This document shows positions 35,568 through 44,464 of a DNA stretch of 64,000 bases, piece by piece. This DNA comes from Flammeovirga kamogawensis (GTDB lineage: Bacteria; Bacteroidota; Bacteroidia; Cytophagales; Flammeovirgaceae). The translations under genes were made by a program, and so were the position numbers. The stretch covers positions 62,001 through 126,000 of the forward strand of contig NZ_CP076129.1 of assembly GCF_018736065.1 (NCBI RefSeq), written 5' to 3'. Each line of letters begins with the position of its first letter. Within the stretch, counting starts at the first letter, position 1. Under the pieces are notes generated by a model. That model made no database searches. It was not told the origin of the DNA and was given only the letters and a program-made list of their open reading frames with translations.

Positions 35568-36092
35568 ATGAACAAGAAAGAACTCCCATTTATGCCCGTA
35601 TTTTTTGATAGATATATCAACCTTACAGACGATAATAATGTTATTGATATACTCTCTGAATCAATCTCGAAATTGAATAGTGATTTTGTAGAAAAACTGG
35701 AACAACTAGGTACTGACGTATATGCAGCAAATAAATGGACTGTTTTAGATTTAATGCAGCACATGATTGATACAGAAAGAATTTTAGCGTATAGAGCATT
35801 ATCTTTTGCAAGAGAAGACAAAACGCCATTACCAGGTTTTGAAGAAGATGATTATGCAGTAAATAGCATGGCAAACCATAGAGAGTTAGCAGACCTTATT
35901 AACGAGTTTCAAGTAGTTAGAATGAGCAGTATAGCTTTGTTTAAAAGCTTTTCGGATGAGATGTTATTACAAGTGGGCACAGCAAGTGGAAATGAAATTA
36001 GTGTTTTGGCACTTGGTTTTACTATTGCCGGGCACCAGTTGCATCACATGAAAATAATAGAAGAACGTTATTTCCCGTTACTGAATAATTAA
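35568..36092 (+). CDS. DinB/YfiT-like putative metalloprotein
   Basis: A 174-residue four-helix protein. His in LMQHMIDTERI and in IAGHQLHHMKII are in the places where DinB-family proteins bind a divalent metal. The family includes thiol-dependent transferases and many stress proteins of unknown activity. Single gene; its role here is not known. Confidence 0.8.
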   Translation: MNKKELPFMPVFFDRYINLTDDNNVIDILSESISKLNSDFVEKLEQLGTDVYAANKWTVLDLMQHMIDTERILAYRALSFAREDKTPLPGFEEDDYAVNSMANHRELADLINEFQVVRMSSIALFKSFSDEMLLQVGTASGNEISVLALGFTIAGHQLHHMKIIEERYFPLLNN

Positions 36093-36215
36093 CTGCTCCG
36101 TTTGTTCTTTTTTTCTTGAAAAATCATAATCTGTAATTTTTATATTATTTTCTGCAATTTCAATTTAAAAAAATACCGTTTTCATAATTATCATCACACA
36201 AAAAATTATACAATT

Positions 36216-36749
36216 ATGAAACACAAATTTTTATTTTTTATCGCAGCATTTATAGGTTTAAGTAGTTTAGCAATGGCTCAAAAAGCTGTTTTAAAAGTTA
36301 AAGAAGTAAACCAGAGTGAAGTAGATGGAACAATCTACCAACATATTAATGAAGAATTTCCAGAGGGGTTTGTAGATTATGTAAACATTATTCCTGTTGC
36401 ATTAATTCAGAAAGATTATGAAATGGTTTATCATAAAAAACCAGTGCTAGGTTTATTTTCTAAAACATATGAAGTGTATGTGAAAACAGAAAATGGCACT
36501 GAAAAGATTTATTTAGATAAAGAGGGTAAAATCGTTTTAATCAAGAGAAAAATTGACAACGTGCAACTACCTGAATATGTATTAGCGAAAGTAAATAAAG
36601 ATTTTCCTGATTGGACTGTAGTTGGTGCTTCAGAAAAAATTGAAGCAGGTTTTGACCACGGTAAAGAAGTGTACAGAGTATTTATTATCAAAGGAAAAGA
36701 TAAAAAAGATGTGTATTTAACAGGACATGGTGAATACACTTCTAAATAA
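36216..36749 (+). CDS. Exported PepSY-like (DUF2874-type) protein
   Basis: A 177-residue periplasmic protein with a cleavable signal (MKHKFLFFIAAFIGLSSLAM then AQ). The mature part has two similar repeats with V-x-x-x-F-P (INEEFPEGFVDY, VNKDFPDWTVVG), each followed by beta strands containing YEVYVKTENG or YRVFIIKGKD, as in PepSY-like putative beta-lactamase-inhibitor-like proteins of Bacteroidota. Function unknown, perhaps inhibition of a periplasmic enzyme. Confidence 0.75.
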   Translation: MKHKFLFFIAAFIGLSSLAMAQKAVLKVKEVNQSEVDGTIYQHINEEFPEGFVDYVNIIPVALIQKDYEMVYHKKPVLGLFSKTYEVYVKTENGTEKIYLDKEGKIVLIKRKIDNVQLPEYVLAKVNKDFPDWTVVGASEKIEAGFDHGKEVYRVFIIKGKDKKDVYLTGHGEYTSK

Positions 36750-36816
36750 TAGCTGAGTACTACAAATAGAATCGATTACTAACGAGAAATTCTATTGGAG
36801 TACTTCTAAAATAAAC

Positions 36817-36856
36817 AAGAGTCATCCCGTATTATTTATAATAAGGGATGACTCTT
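36817..36856. terminator. Bidirectional terminator between convergent genes
   Basis: AAGAGTCATCCC and GGGATGACTCTT form a perfect 12-bp stem, flanked by T-rich and A-rich sequence on the two sides. It serves the PepSY-like gene and the AGE epimerase gene. Confidence 0.8.
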
Positions 36857-36873
36857 ATTTATAATAAAAGGTA

Positions 36874-38685
36874 CTAGTTTTTAATAATTTTAAAACCTTG
36901 ATTTATTTCTTCAGATTGTATATTTACTATATATATCCCTTTTGGAATTTGTTGCAAGTTTTCTACAATAGTGGTAGGAGTGCTCGTCAAATTTTTATAG
37001 AATATATTACCAAACATATCATAAACACTTATCGTATAATGCCCATTAATTGTTGTTTTGATAGTTATTTTATCAGAAAATAATGTTGGAAAAACTGTAA
37101 TTTTATCATTTTTAGGAATAGAGGTAGCAGTTAATACAGAAGTAATAGGTGTTGGAGTAAATTCAACTTTAAAAACGCCTCCACGATTTGCTGTTACACT
37201 CACTTCATTTTGTTCGCCATTATAATTTGCGTACTGTTTCCCATCAAGTTCTACATTAGAAATTTTTAATTGACTATTAGGGTAAGCCAATGGCATTAAT
37301 GTAAATACTTTGTCTTTTGATGGTGTTAAATAATAATATAAACTAAATTTTGAAGTAGTAAGGTAGGCTTGTCCATATAAATAGGCAAAGAACCCCAGTT
37401 CAGCATCATGAAACCCAGATTTAAACATATTGGCTTTTAAACCATCAATTGGATTTCCTCCTGGAGTTACATACTCATGAGAAAGACCAATAGATGAAAT
37501 CATGTTTTGCTCAAAAAAATATAAAGACTCATCTGCCATTTGTAGGTAAAGTTCTTTCTTATCTTGATCATTTGTAATAAAAGAGGCAATCATAGGTCCA
37601 GTAAAACCTTGTTCAACTACCCAATGGCATTTATTCCGATCTGTAACTACACCAGTTTTCCAATTTGCCCATTCATATGGAGCACCATTATTTTTATCAT
37701 ACAAATTAGTAGCATATACATGGTCAATAATTTCTTCTGCTGCAGTTCTATAGCTTCTATCATCAAAATAAACGGCAGCTCTACCTAGACACCAAGCTGT
37801 TTTAAGCATGTGTCCAACACTTGCTCCAGTATTGTCTTGGTTAATACTCCAGTCTGAATGGAAGTTTTCGGGGAAACCAATTTTAACGCCCTCCGCATCC
37901 ATATTTCCTGCCAATTTATCTCGTGATATATCAGCTAATTGTTGATAACGTAAATTATGTTGCTCTTCATCTGTCATAAGAGCAAGTAAAGCAGCATGTG
38001 TATTAATTCCATCAATAGTACCAGTAAACCCTTTACCGTATTTATTGCCCCACCTTCTCGTCGCATTTTCATAATAGCCAAAATTGGTACTGTGGCTATC
38101 CCAAACATGTTCATATAAAGACAACATAGATTTATCTAACCACTCTGTATGGCGATTTTTCGATGCTATTCCCCCAAGAACATCGACCATAGCAATAATA
38201 CCTAAAATTGCATACTCTTGTTGGAAAGTCCACTTAGAATTTTCATTCCATGGAGGGCCAAAACTTTTATCAGCATCTACATTATATGTAAAGTACCAAC
38301 CGTCGTATTCTTCGTCCCAACCTTTTTCGTAGAGAAAATCGAGTGCATGTTCTGCATCTTTAAGGTAAGTTGTGTCTCCAGTGAGCATAAAAGCCCTGGC
38401 AAATGTGTAGGCCACTCTAGTTTGGCTACAAAAACTTTTTAAGTTATACCCACCAGTCCAAGATTCCATTTGCTCCTTTTTAATACTTCCATCAGCCTCA
38501 ATAAAAGAATAATAACCTCCTTTTTCATCTTTGGTTGTACGTAAGAAATCGGCAACTCCTTTTACAAATTTAGTGGCTTCAGTCGGATCATTTAGAAATG
38601 CTGATTTTGTTTGGTATTGCGCGTAGACATTCGTTATTTTCCATACCAATAAGGCACAGAAAATTAGTATAGTTTTAGTTTGCAT
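36874..38685 (-). CDS. Secreted AGE-family epimerase/isomerase with T9SS sorting domain
   Basis: A 603-residue protein. A signal peptide (about 1-22, ending NVYAQ) precedes an (alpha/alpha)6 barrel of the N-acylglucosamine 2-epimerase or mannose isomerase family (about 30-430: GGYYSFIEADGSIKKEQMES, GNKYGKGFTG, KCHWVVEQGFTG). The last about 80 residues (FPTLFSDKITIKTTINGHYT, then GIYIVNIQSEEINQGFKIIK) form a type A sorting domain for the type IX secretion system. It is therefore sent to the cell surface or medium, where it would act on sugars released from polysaccharides. Most AGE enzymes are cytoplasmic, so the export is notable. Confidence 0.82.
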   Translation of the reverse strand: MQTKTILIFCALLVWKITNVYAQYQTKSAFLNDPTEATKFVKGVADFLRTTKDEKGGYYSFIEADGSIKKEQMESWTGGYNLKSFCSQTRVAYTFARAFMLTGDTTYLKDAEHALDFLYEKGWDEEYDGWYFTYNVDADKSFGPPWNENSKWTFQQEYAILGIIAMVDVLGGIASKNRHTEWLDKSMLSLYEHVWDSHSTNFGYYENATRRWGNKYGKGFTGTIDGINTHAALLALMTDEEQHNLRYQQLADISRDKLAGNMDAEGVKIGFPENFHSDWSINQDNTGASVGHMLKTAWCLGRAAVYFDDRSYRTAAEEIIDHVYATNLYDKNNGAPYEWANWKTGVVTDRNKCHWVVEQGFTGPMIASFITNDQDKKELYLQMADESLYFFEQNMISSIGLSHEYVTPGGNPIDGLKANMFKSGFHDAELGFFAYLYGQAYLTTSKFSLYYYLTPSKDKVFTLMPLAYPNSQLKISNVELDGKQYANYNGEQNEVSVTANRGGVFKVEFTPTPITSVLTATSIPKNDKITVFPTLFSDKITIKTTINGHYTISVYDMFGNIFYKNLTSTPTTIVENLQQIPKGIYIVNIQSEEINQGFKIIKN

Positions 38686-38851
38686 AGAAAACGGCTAATT
38701 AGTTTTAATAGTAGCTTTTATTTTAAATAGTGTTGTAATTTACTCTATTTAATTGAAAATGAGTAAAATATCCTACTTAAACTTTTCTATCAACTGATTT
38801 TCATATACTATTAACTTTACTTTTACCATGGGCTATCGTCTGATTATTCTT

Positions 38852-39742
38852 CTAATGTATTTTTTTAGAGGAAAGTAAATAAGATTTACCCATTAACCAT
38901 GTTGTATAGGCTACAACAAAAATTATAAGGTATTGTAGTAAATTTAAATCAAGTGATTTAACAAGGTACGCAGCAACAAAAACACCTATAGTTCCACAGA
39001 TGTTTATAAGTAGTGTCCCCTTCATAGAAACAACATCTTCTTTAAGAAACTTAATGCCAGCAAAAGGAACTAATAATGCAGTAGAACCCATCATGATTGG
39101 GAATGTTGCAGCAGGGTTTAAGCCTAAAAGATAAACAGTAACCATACAAGGGGCAAAAAGTCCAACACCAACAGTATTTAAAGCTCCAAATAAGAAATTG
39201 GCAATACATGCTACAACTAGTTTCCAACCTTCAAGAGCCATTGCATCTCCACCCACAGGGAAAACATTCATTTTACCAAGTACCATAGTAATTCCCATAA
39301 TTGCCAATGCTATTGTCATGGTAAGTTGTATTGTTTTCTTTTTCATTTTAGAAACAACTCTTGCACCTAATAAAGCCCCACCTAAAGCAGAAATAATCAT
39401 AGACATTAGTGTTGTAGTATCTACAGGCACTGCTTTTATAAAAATAAAAGCCTGAGCAATACAAACAATAGCAACACCAGCATTTAATGTTCCCGGTATT
39501 TTTTTATCTTCTACAAGTTTAAAATTTTTAAATGAGCTGGTCATAATTGCAAAAGAACCTATCCCTAGGGTATCCATAAAGTTACCTACAAAACCAGTTA
39601 ACCCAAGTCCAATACTGCTTTCAGTTTCTATAGAATTAGTAGCTAAACGCTTTCTTAATTGTTGAATTAATACAAGCATAAACCAGCTACCTGATAGGAC
39701 CAATAGTGTTAGAAAAATAGTTTTTATAGAAATATTTTCCAT
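38852..39742 (-). CDS. TauE/SafE-family membrane permease
   Basis: A 296-residue integral membrane protein with about eight helices in two similar halves (GLTGFVGNFMDTLGIGSFAI and NFLFGALNTVGVGLFAPCMV), as in the TauE/SafE (DUF81) family of sulfite, sulfonate or organic anion exporters. Substrate unknown. It stands alone between two intergenic gaps of about 170 and 280 bases. Confidence 0.85.
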   Translation of the reverse strand: MENISIKTIFLTLLVLSGSWFMLVLIQQLRKRLATNSIETESSIGLGLTGFVGNFMDTLGIGSFAIMTSSFKNFKLVEDKKIPGTLNAGVAIVCIAQAFIFIKAVPVDTTTLMSMIISALGGALLGARVVSKMKKKTIQLTMTIALAIMGITMVLGKMNVFPVGGDAMALEGWKLVVACIANFLFGALNTVGVGLFAPCMVTVYLLGLNPAATFPIMMGSTALLVPFAGIKFLKEDVVSMKGTLLINICGTIGVFVAAYLVKSLDLNLLQYLIIFVVAYTTWLMGKSYLLSSKKIH

Positions 39743-40018
39743 TATGAATCAAAATGAAATATGTAAACAATAATTTTAATAGACACCTCAAATGTCATTA
39801 AAAAAAACTGAACTCTCTTGTTCTATTAATAAGTGTTTGCTTTTAGTTAAACCTTATGAATTATTGATCTATGGTATTTTTTTTAAATAGTAATCTGTAC
39901 AACTCTTTATGATTAAATATCCTTTACAGAATAAATGTTTATAATTAAACATAATATAAATATATACGCTTTACTTTGTGGGTAAATAAAAATAATAATC
40001 TATAACTACTATAATAAG

Positions 40019-40882
40019 ATGGAAGAAATTGCCCAATATCAGGACGACATTTTGAGATTGTTTTCTCGCTACGGATTACAAATGATTCAAGGTATAGCCT
40101 TTTTCTGGATTGGTACAAAAATTACGAAAAGGATAACTCTTTTAGTAAATAAACAAATAAAGAAAAAAGCAACCAACCATGCACTAATTGATTTCTTTAC
40201 ACAGCTTACTTCTGTAAGTTTAACTGTTATGATATTTATTGGTGCTATTGATATGGCAGGAGTAGAGACTACTTCATTTATTGCTATGCTAGGTTCTGCA
40301 GGTTTAGCAGTGGGTTTAGCTTTACAAGGTTCTTTAGCAAATATTGCTGGTGGTGCATTACTTTTAACTTTACGTCCGTTTAGAAAGGGAGAGTTTATAG
40401 AAGTAAATGGACATTTAGGTACTGTAATAGAAGTTGGGCTTTTTGCAACAACAATTCAAACTCCCAAAATGCGTCAGGTATTTTTACCAAATGGTTCTTT
40501 GGCTGGAGGTGTAATAAAAAATTATACCAGAGAAGGTGTTACAAGAGTAGATGTTCCTGTGGGTATTTCTTATGGAGCTGATATTAAAGAGGCAAGAAGG
40601 GTATTACTAAATGTAATAAAGCATGATAAAAGAGTGTTAAATAGCCCAGAAGCACCAGTAGTTTTTGTGACTAATTTAGGCGATAGTTCTGTTGATTTAC
40701 AATTAAGAGCATTTGTGAAAATTGAAGACTATTGGGGTTTCTTATTCGAAACTTTAGAAGAATGTAAAATTGCACTTGATAACAATAAAATCGAGATTCC
40801 ATTCCCACAAAGGGTGTTGCATATAGAAAAAGGAGAAACGGAAACGTCAGATATTGGTGATCTAATAGCTGATATTGCTTAA
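40019..40882 (+). CDS. Small-conductance mechanosensitive channel (MscS family)
   Basis: A 287-residue inner membrane protein with three hydrophobic segments. The pore-lining helix has the family signature (SAGLAVGLALQGSLANIAGG), followed by the beta domain GEFIEVNGHLGTVIEVGLFA and a C-terminal alpha/beta cage. It releases solutes on osmotic downshock. Length and motifs match the short E. coli MscS type. Confidence 0.93.
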   Translation: MEEIAQYQDDILRLFSRYGLQMIQGIAFFWIGTKITKRITLLVNKQIKKKATNHALIDFFTQLTSVSLTVMIFIGAIDMAGVETTSFIAMLGSAGLAVGLALQGSLANIAGGALLLTLRPFRKGEFIEVNGHLGTVIEVGLFATTIQTPKMRQVFLPNGSLAGGVIKNYTREGVTRVDVPVGISYGADIKEARRVLLNVIKHDKRVLNSPEAPVVFVTNLGDSSVDLQLRAFVKIEDYWGFLFETLEECKIALDNNKIEIPFPQRVLHIEKGETETSDIGDLIADIA

Positions 40883-40890
40883 AAATATTA

Positions 40891-40925
40891 AAGCACCTAA
40901 TCTTATTCATATGGATTAGGTGCTT
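40891..40925. terminator. Bidirectional terminator between MscS and the siderophore operon
   Basis: AAGCACCTAATC and GATTAGGTGCTT form a perfect 12-bp stem. Both neighbouring genes end towards it. Confidence 0.8.
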
Positions 40926-40946
40926 AATTATACTATCAATTACTCT

Positions 40947-42023
40947 TTATAAACTTCTCTTTAATTCACGTTCAGACGAGGCCAACCATAAATTATCTTT
41001 AAATTTTAAAATGATGAAAGTAAGAAGGGTGTAAAATGGTATAATCAATAAGATTTGAAATTGATTTAATTGTGCAAAACCAAAGATTCCCATACCCCAA
41101 TCTATAATTACCCATTGTATAATGTAGAATGAAGTGACATTTTTACTTGTAAAGAGTAATAATTGATTTATCTGTTGAGGTATAAATTTTACAAATAGAG
41201 GAACAATACTTAAGAATAACATATTTACTCCTAAAAGTAAAAGTGTTCCTCCCGGACCAAGGTGGTAATAATCTCCAAAGTGATAAGTGTAGTCTATTAC
41301 ACAAAGTAGCATTCCGAAACCAATGATTCCTAAAGCATAAAAAAGCACCAATTGGTTGTACTTTTTGCTAGATGCTTTATGTTCTTTATAGAGCATTCCT
41401 AGAAAGCGGCCCATTAAAATAAACGACATCCAAGGGAAAATTGGAAAGTACACATTGTATTTATTACTCCACAATAGGTCGAGCAAATAATCTATTCCAA
41501 TAACGTTTACATTAAATCCGCTGACAAGTTTTGCAGTTCCGATTATAATTAAACCGAACAATAATACAGCATATTTATTATGTAAAAGTGGCGTGAGAAT
41601 ACCCATAATGAGTAAAGAAACACCTGCTAATTGAAGAATATCACCTAGAAGGAAAAAGTGGAGCATATTACTTAATGAAGTTGATTGTGCCAAACCATGA
41701 GCTTCTATTAAATTTGCTGGTAAAATACCTGTTAAGATAGGAACAACAAATTTTAATGTATTCAGCAAATATCCCACACCTAAGATTTTAAATCCTCTTT
41801 TTAATACAGCTTTTGCAGATTGTCGTTTTGAAAACACAAAAGAAAAACCCATTACAATTAAGAAAACCGGTGTACCTCTTTCTGCTATTAGCATAAGTTC
41901 GCCTAAAATGGAGTTTTTCCATGTCTCTGCTGTGGCATACATCATCATACAATGCAGTGGAATTAAAAATAAGACACTACTTCCTCTAAGTACGTCTAAA
42001 GTAGTATATCTAGTTGAGTTCAT
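40947..42023 (-). CDS. Membrane acyltransferase-like protein (HGSNAT/DUF1624-type), last gene of the siderophore operon
   Basis: A 358-residue membrane protein with about ten hydrophobic segments. The start RYTTLDVLRGSSVLFLIPLH matches the R-x-x-x-x-D-x-x-R-G motif and conserved His of the DUF1624/heparan-alpha-glucosaminide acetyltransferase-like and acyltransferase-3-like families. Its ATG lies 14 bases inside the end of the NIS synthetase gene, so the two are translationally coupled. It could add an acyl group to the siderophore or a precursor at the membrane; this is inferred from position. An earlier in-frame TTG is less likely as a start. Confidence 0.7.
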   Translation of the reverse strand: MNSTRYTTLDVLRGSSVLFLIPLHCMMMYATAETWKNSILGELMLIAERGTPVFLIVMGFSFVFSKRQSAKAVLKRGFKILGVGYLLNTLKFVVPILTGILPANLIEAHGLAQSTSLSNMLHFFLLGDILQLAGVSLLIMGILTPLLHNKYAVLLFGLIIIGTAKLVSGFNVNVIGIDYLLDLLWSNKYNVYFPIFPWMSFILMGRFLGMLYKEHKASSKKYNQLVLFYALGIIGFGMLLCVIDYTYHFGDYYHLGPGGTLLLLGVNMLFLSIVPLFVKFIPQQINQLLLFTSKNVTSFYIIQWVIIDWGMGIFGFAQLNQFQILLIIPFYTLLTFIILKFKDNLWLASSERELKRSL

Positions 42024-43824
42024 GTGCAACAGTCTTAAATTTTGAAATGGGGTTTTTGATTGTTCCAATAAATTGTAAACTATTTACAGGGTCTGTAAGG
42101 TCTACCATTTGTTTATTGTTTTGGAGTTGAAGACGGTTTAAACAGGAAAGAATAAAATCATCAGCAAAAAGATCACATTCTATAAATTTAGAGCTGAATT
42201 GTGGGTGTTCGTTTTGATATTCTTTAATTGAAAGACTTACTAATTCCCAAAAATCAAGATGATGGAAATGGCAGTGTTCTTCTAAAATTTGAGAAAGGAA
42301 TCTAAAATAACAATCAAATATATCTGTAAAAATAGTAAGTGATTTTACTTCATTACTAGCATTTACTACTAATCTTTTTACTGCAGAGGAATAGTTTTTA
42401 TCTTCTTTAAAAACAACAACTTCTTCCGTAATATCTTTCATAAATATCCCAAAAGGAACATTATTTTTCATTTTCAAAATAATGTTTTCACCATGTGGCA
42501 TAAAGGCCAAATCATAAGCATAAAAGCAATGCAAAAGTGGTTTTAAATAAGCATCAAGGTAGTTTTTAACCCATTCTTTAACACTCAACCAAGACGAATC
42601 AATAAAAGCTTTAAGTAAAGCGTTACCCTCTCCATCAATATGTAATAATGACGCCATTGTCACTGCTTTTTCTTCTTTCTCTAAAAATTGTTGAGGGGTT
42701 TCTCTCCATAATACAGCTACCATTTTATTGTAGGCGTTTGTTCTTCCTAATGGCTCAAAATTCACATTTCTATAGCCAATAGTAGCCACCTCACCCAGCA
42801 TAGAAAAAGAGTGTTTTTGTAAATAGTTATCCTCTTTAAGTAGGGCAGTTATCCAAGCAGTAATACCTGGAGTGGTTTGCATATAATAAGGAGAGAGGCC
42901 ACGCATAAAGCCCATGTTTTGTATAGATAAACCTGTTTTTACATAGAATTTATCTTTATCACTTTTGTTGTAAAGTGTTCGAATAGACTGCTGAGGCTGG
43001 TATGTGTCTTTTCCTTCACCTAATAGAATTAGTTTTTGATTGGTAATATCATCAGCAAAAATAAACGATAATTTGTTTTGCCATTGCCAAGGGTGCATCG
43101 GGAAAATGTAAAAATCATCTGGATGTAACCCTAAACCCTTTAAAGAATTTTGATAGGTATTAAGTTGTTCAGTTCCTAACTCTTGCGTAATAACAGCGGT
43201 GTAATTTAGAGAATCAATGCTTGTAAAACTTGTTTTAGATTTATGCCCTGCTACCCATAATACTTTAAAACCATTTGAGGCTTCTGGAGCAAATTTCTGA
43301 TAATCTTTAGCATTAAAACCAATTCTACCATTATTTGCAATAAAACAAGGGTGTCCTTCAAACATGTTTTTCTCTATTGTTTGAAAGTCAGCCTTAGACA
43401 ATTCATTTGCTGTAATTGTATTGTTTTTAAGCTTATAGATTGCTCCATAAAGAGTGTTTGATAGCTCTTCTAAATACGTAGGGAGCATATCTGTTGGTAT
43501 TTTTAATAAATGATTTACTTCAAAAATAAATTCTATTATTGATAAAGGGGCAACTTCTTCATTTTGTTGTTTTCTAATTGATTTTAAGTCTATCCACCAA
43601 TGCTCTAAAGGTAATATTCTAGCACTAAAAAAGTAACTGATTTGATTGTCTAATTTAATTGTAAAATCATTAAATTCATCATTGATCTTGGTTAAATGAG
43701 GTGTGATTAATTTCTCGTGTGAGAGTTCACTAATAGCTTTCCGAATAAATAAAGCATTTACCTTATTCCATAAAGAAGCATCGAAATGATTGATTGCTTC
43801 TTGATTTTTTAAAGATGTATTCAT
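42010..43824 (-). CDS. NIS siderophore synthetase (IucA/IucC family)
   Basis: A 604-residue ATP-dependent amide synthetase. IucA/IucC motifs are clear: FPMHPWQWQNKL near residue 240, QSIRTLY near 283 and MPHGENIILKM near 443, followed by a FhuF-like C-terminal domain (DDFILSCLNRL). As the only NIS synthetase in the operon it is probably of the AlcC/DesD/PubC kind that joins and often cyclises acylated hydroxy-diamine units. The start is the ATG at the beginning of MNTSLKNQEAI, 13 bases after the GNAT stop. A longer frame overlapping that gene is unlikely. Confidence 0.9.
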   Translation of the reverse strand: MNTSLKNQEAINHFDASLWNKVNALFIRKAISELSHEKLITPHLTKINDEFNDFTIKLDNQISYFFSARILPLEHWWIDLKSIRKQQNEEVAPLSIIEFIFEVNHLLKIPTDMLPTYLEELSNTLYGAIYKLKNNTITANELSKADFQTIEKNMFEGHPCFIANNGRIGFNAKDYQKFAPEASNGFKVLWVAGHKSKTSFTSIDSLNYTAVITQELGTEQLNTYQNSLKGLGLHPDDFYIFPMHPWQWQNKLSFIFADDITNQKLILLGEGKDTYQPQQSIRTLYNKSDKDKFYVKTGLSIQNMGFMRGLSPYYMQTTPGITAWITALLKEDNYLQKHSFSMLGEVATIGYRNVNFEPLGRTNAYNKMVAVLWRETPQQFLEKEEKAVTMASLLHIDGEGNALLKAFIDSSWLSVKEWVKNYLDAYLKPLLHCFYAYDLAFMPHGENIILKMKNNVPFGIFMKDITEEVVVFKEDKNYSSAVKRLVVNASNEVKSLTIFTDIFDCYFRFLSQILEEHCHFHHLDFWELVSLSIKEYQNEHPQFSSKFIECDLFADDFILSCLNRLQLQNNKQMVDLTDPVNSLQFIGTIKNPISKFKTVAHELN

Positions 43825-43837
43825 AAAATATCGAAGA

Positions 43838-44464
43838 CTAGTTTGTTTGCAACTGATGAATGGCTGAGCTCCTAAAATCTGCTCTAGTGCAAAAAGCCAA
43901 ATAGGCATTCTTCTCAGGAAACTCAATTACTTTTTTATATTTAAAACCTGCTTTTTTATTTAGTATATGGATTTTCTCATTTTCCACATCAGGTTCTACT
44001 ACAATACGGTTCACTTCTTCAGAATCGAACAAAAAGTTAATAACGTAAGAGAAAATGTGAGTAGTAAAATTAGGGATACTTGTTTTTTTAGGAGCTGTAA
44101 GAATATGAAAGCCATAATCACCACTTAGTGCTGTATAGTAGTTAGCAACCCTATCTTTTGGAGCATAATAAAATTCTACTAAAAATGCTTTCTGATTATT
44201 GACCTTCCCCCAAAACACACAGGTATTTTGATTTTCGACTATATCCTTATACGTTGAATAAACTAAGTCTACAGTACTATTTTCTAATTGCCAATATTTT
44301 GCATAAGGAAGGTTTACCCAACTATGGAGTAGCTCTATATCATTGTCTAGATCAAAAGGGACTAAAGACATTACGCCAATATCTTTTGTAATGTATAGAC
44401 TTTCTTCTGCTTTGGTTTCCCAAAAATTAGTATCGAAAGGTAATGTTTGTTGTAAAGTTTTCAT
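43838..44464 (-). CDS. GNAT acyltransferase of hydroxamate siderophore synthesis (IucB/AlcB/DesC-like)
   Basis: A 208-residue N-acyltransferase with the siderophore-type acetyltransferase start (LLHSWVNLPYAKYWQLENST) and the GNAT core YGFHILTAPKK, IVVEPDVENEKIHILNKKAG. It would acylate the hydroxylamine nitrogen of the N-hydroxy-diamine, using acetyl-, succinyl- or another acyl-CoA. Its ATG overlaps the stop of the MFS gene (ATGA). Confidence 0.85.
   Translation of the reverse strand: MKTLQQTLPFDTNFWETKAEESLYITKDIGVMSLVPFDLDNDIELLHSWVNLPYAKYWQLENSTVDLVYSTYKDIVENQNTCVFWGKVNNQKAFLVEFYYAPKDRVANYYTALSGDYGFHILTAPKKTSIPNFTTHIFSYVINFLFDSEEVNRIVVEPDVENEKIHILNKKAGFKYKKVIEFPEKNAYLAFCTRADFRSSAIHQLQTN

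Noticed and set aside
41949-42068. Longer start for the membrane acyltransferase
   Set aside because: The extension would begin at a TTG deep in the NIS synthetase gene. The ATG at 42023 gives the usual motif spacing for the family.
43825-43926. Longer start of the NIS synthetase overlapping the GNAT gene
   Set aside because: The extra 34 residues are a frame-shifted reading of the GNAT 3' end. The ATG 13 bases after the GNAT stop is natural.
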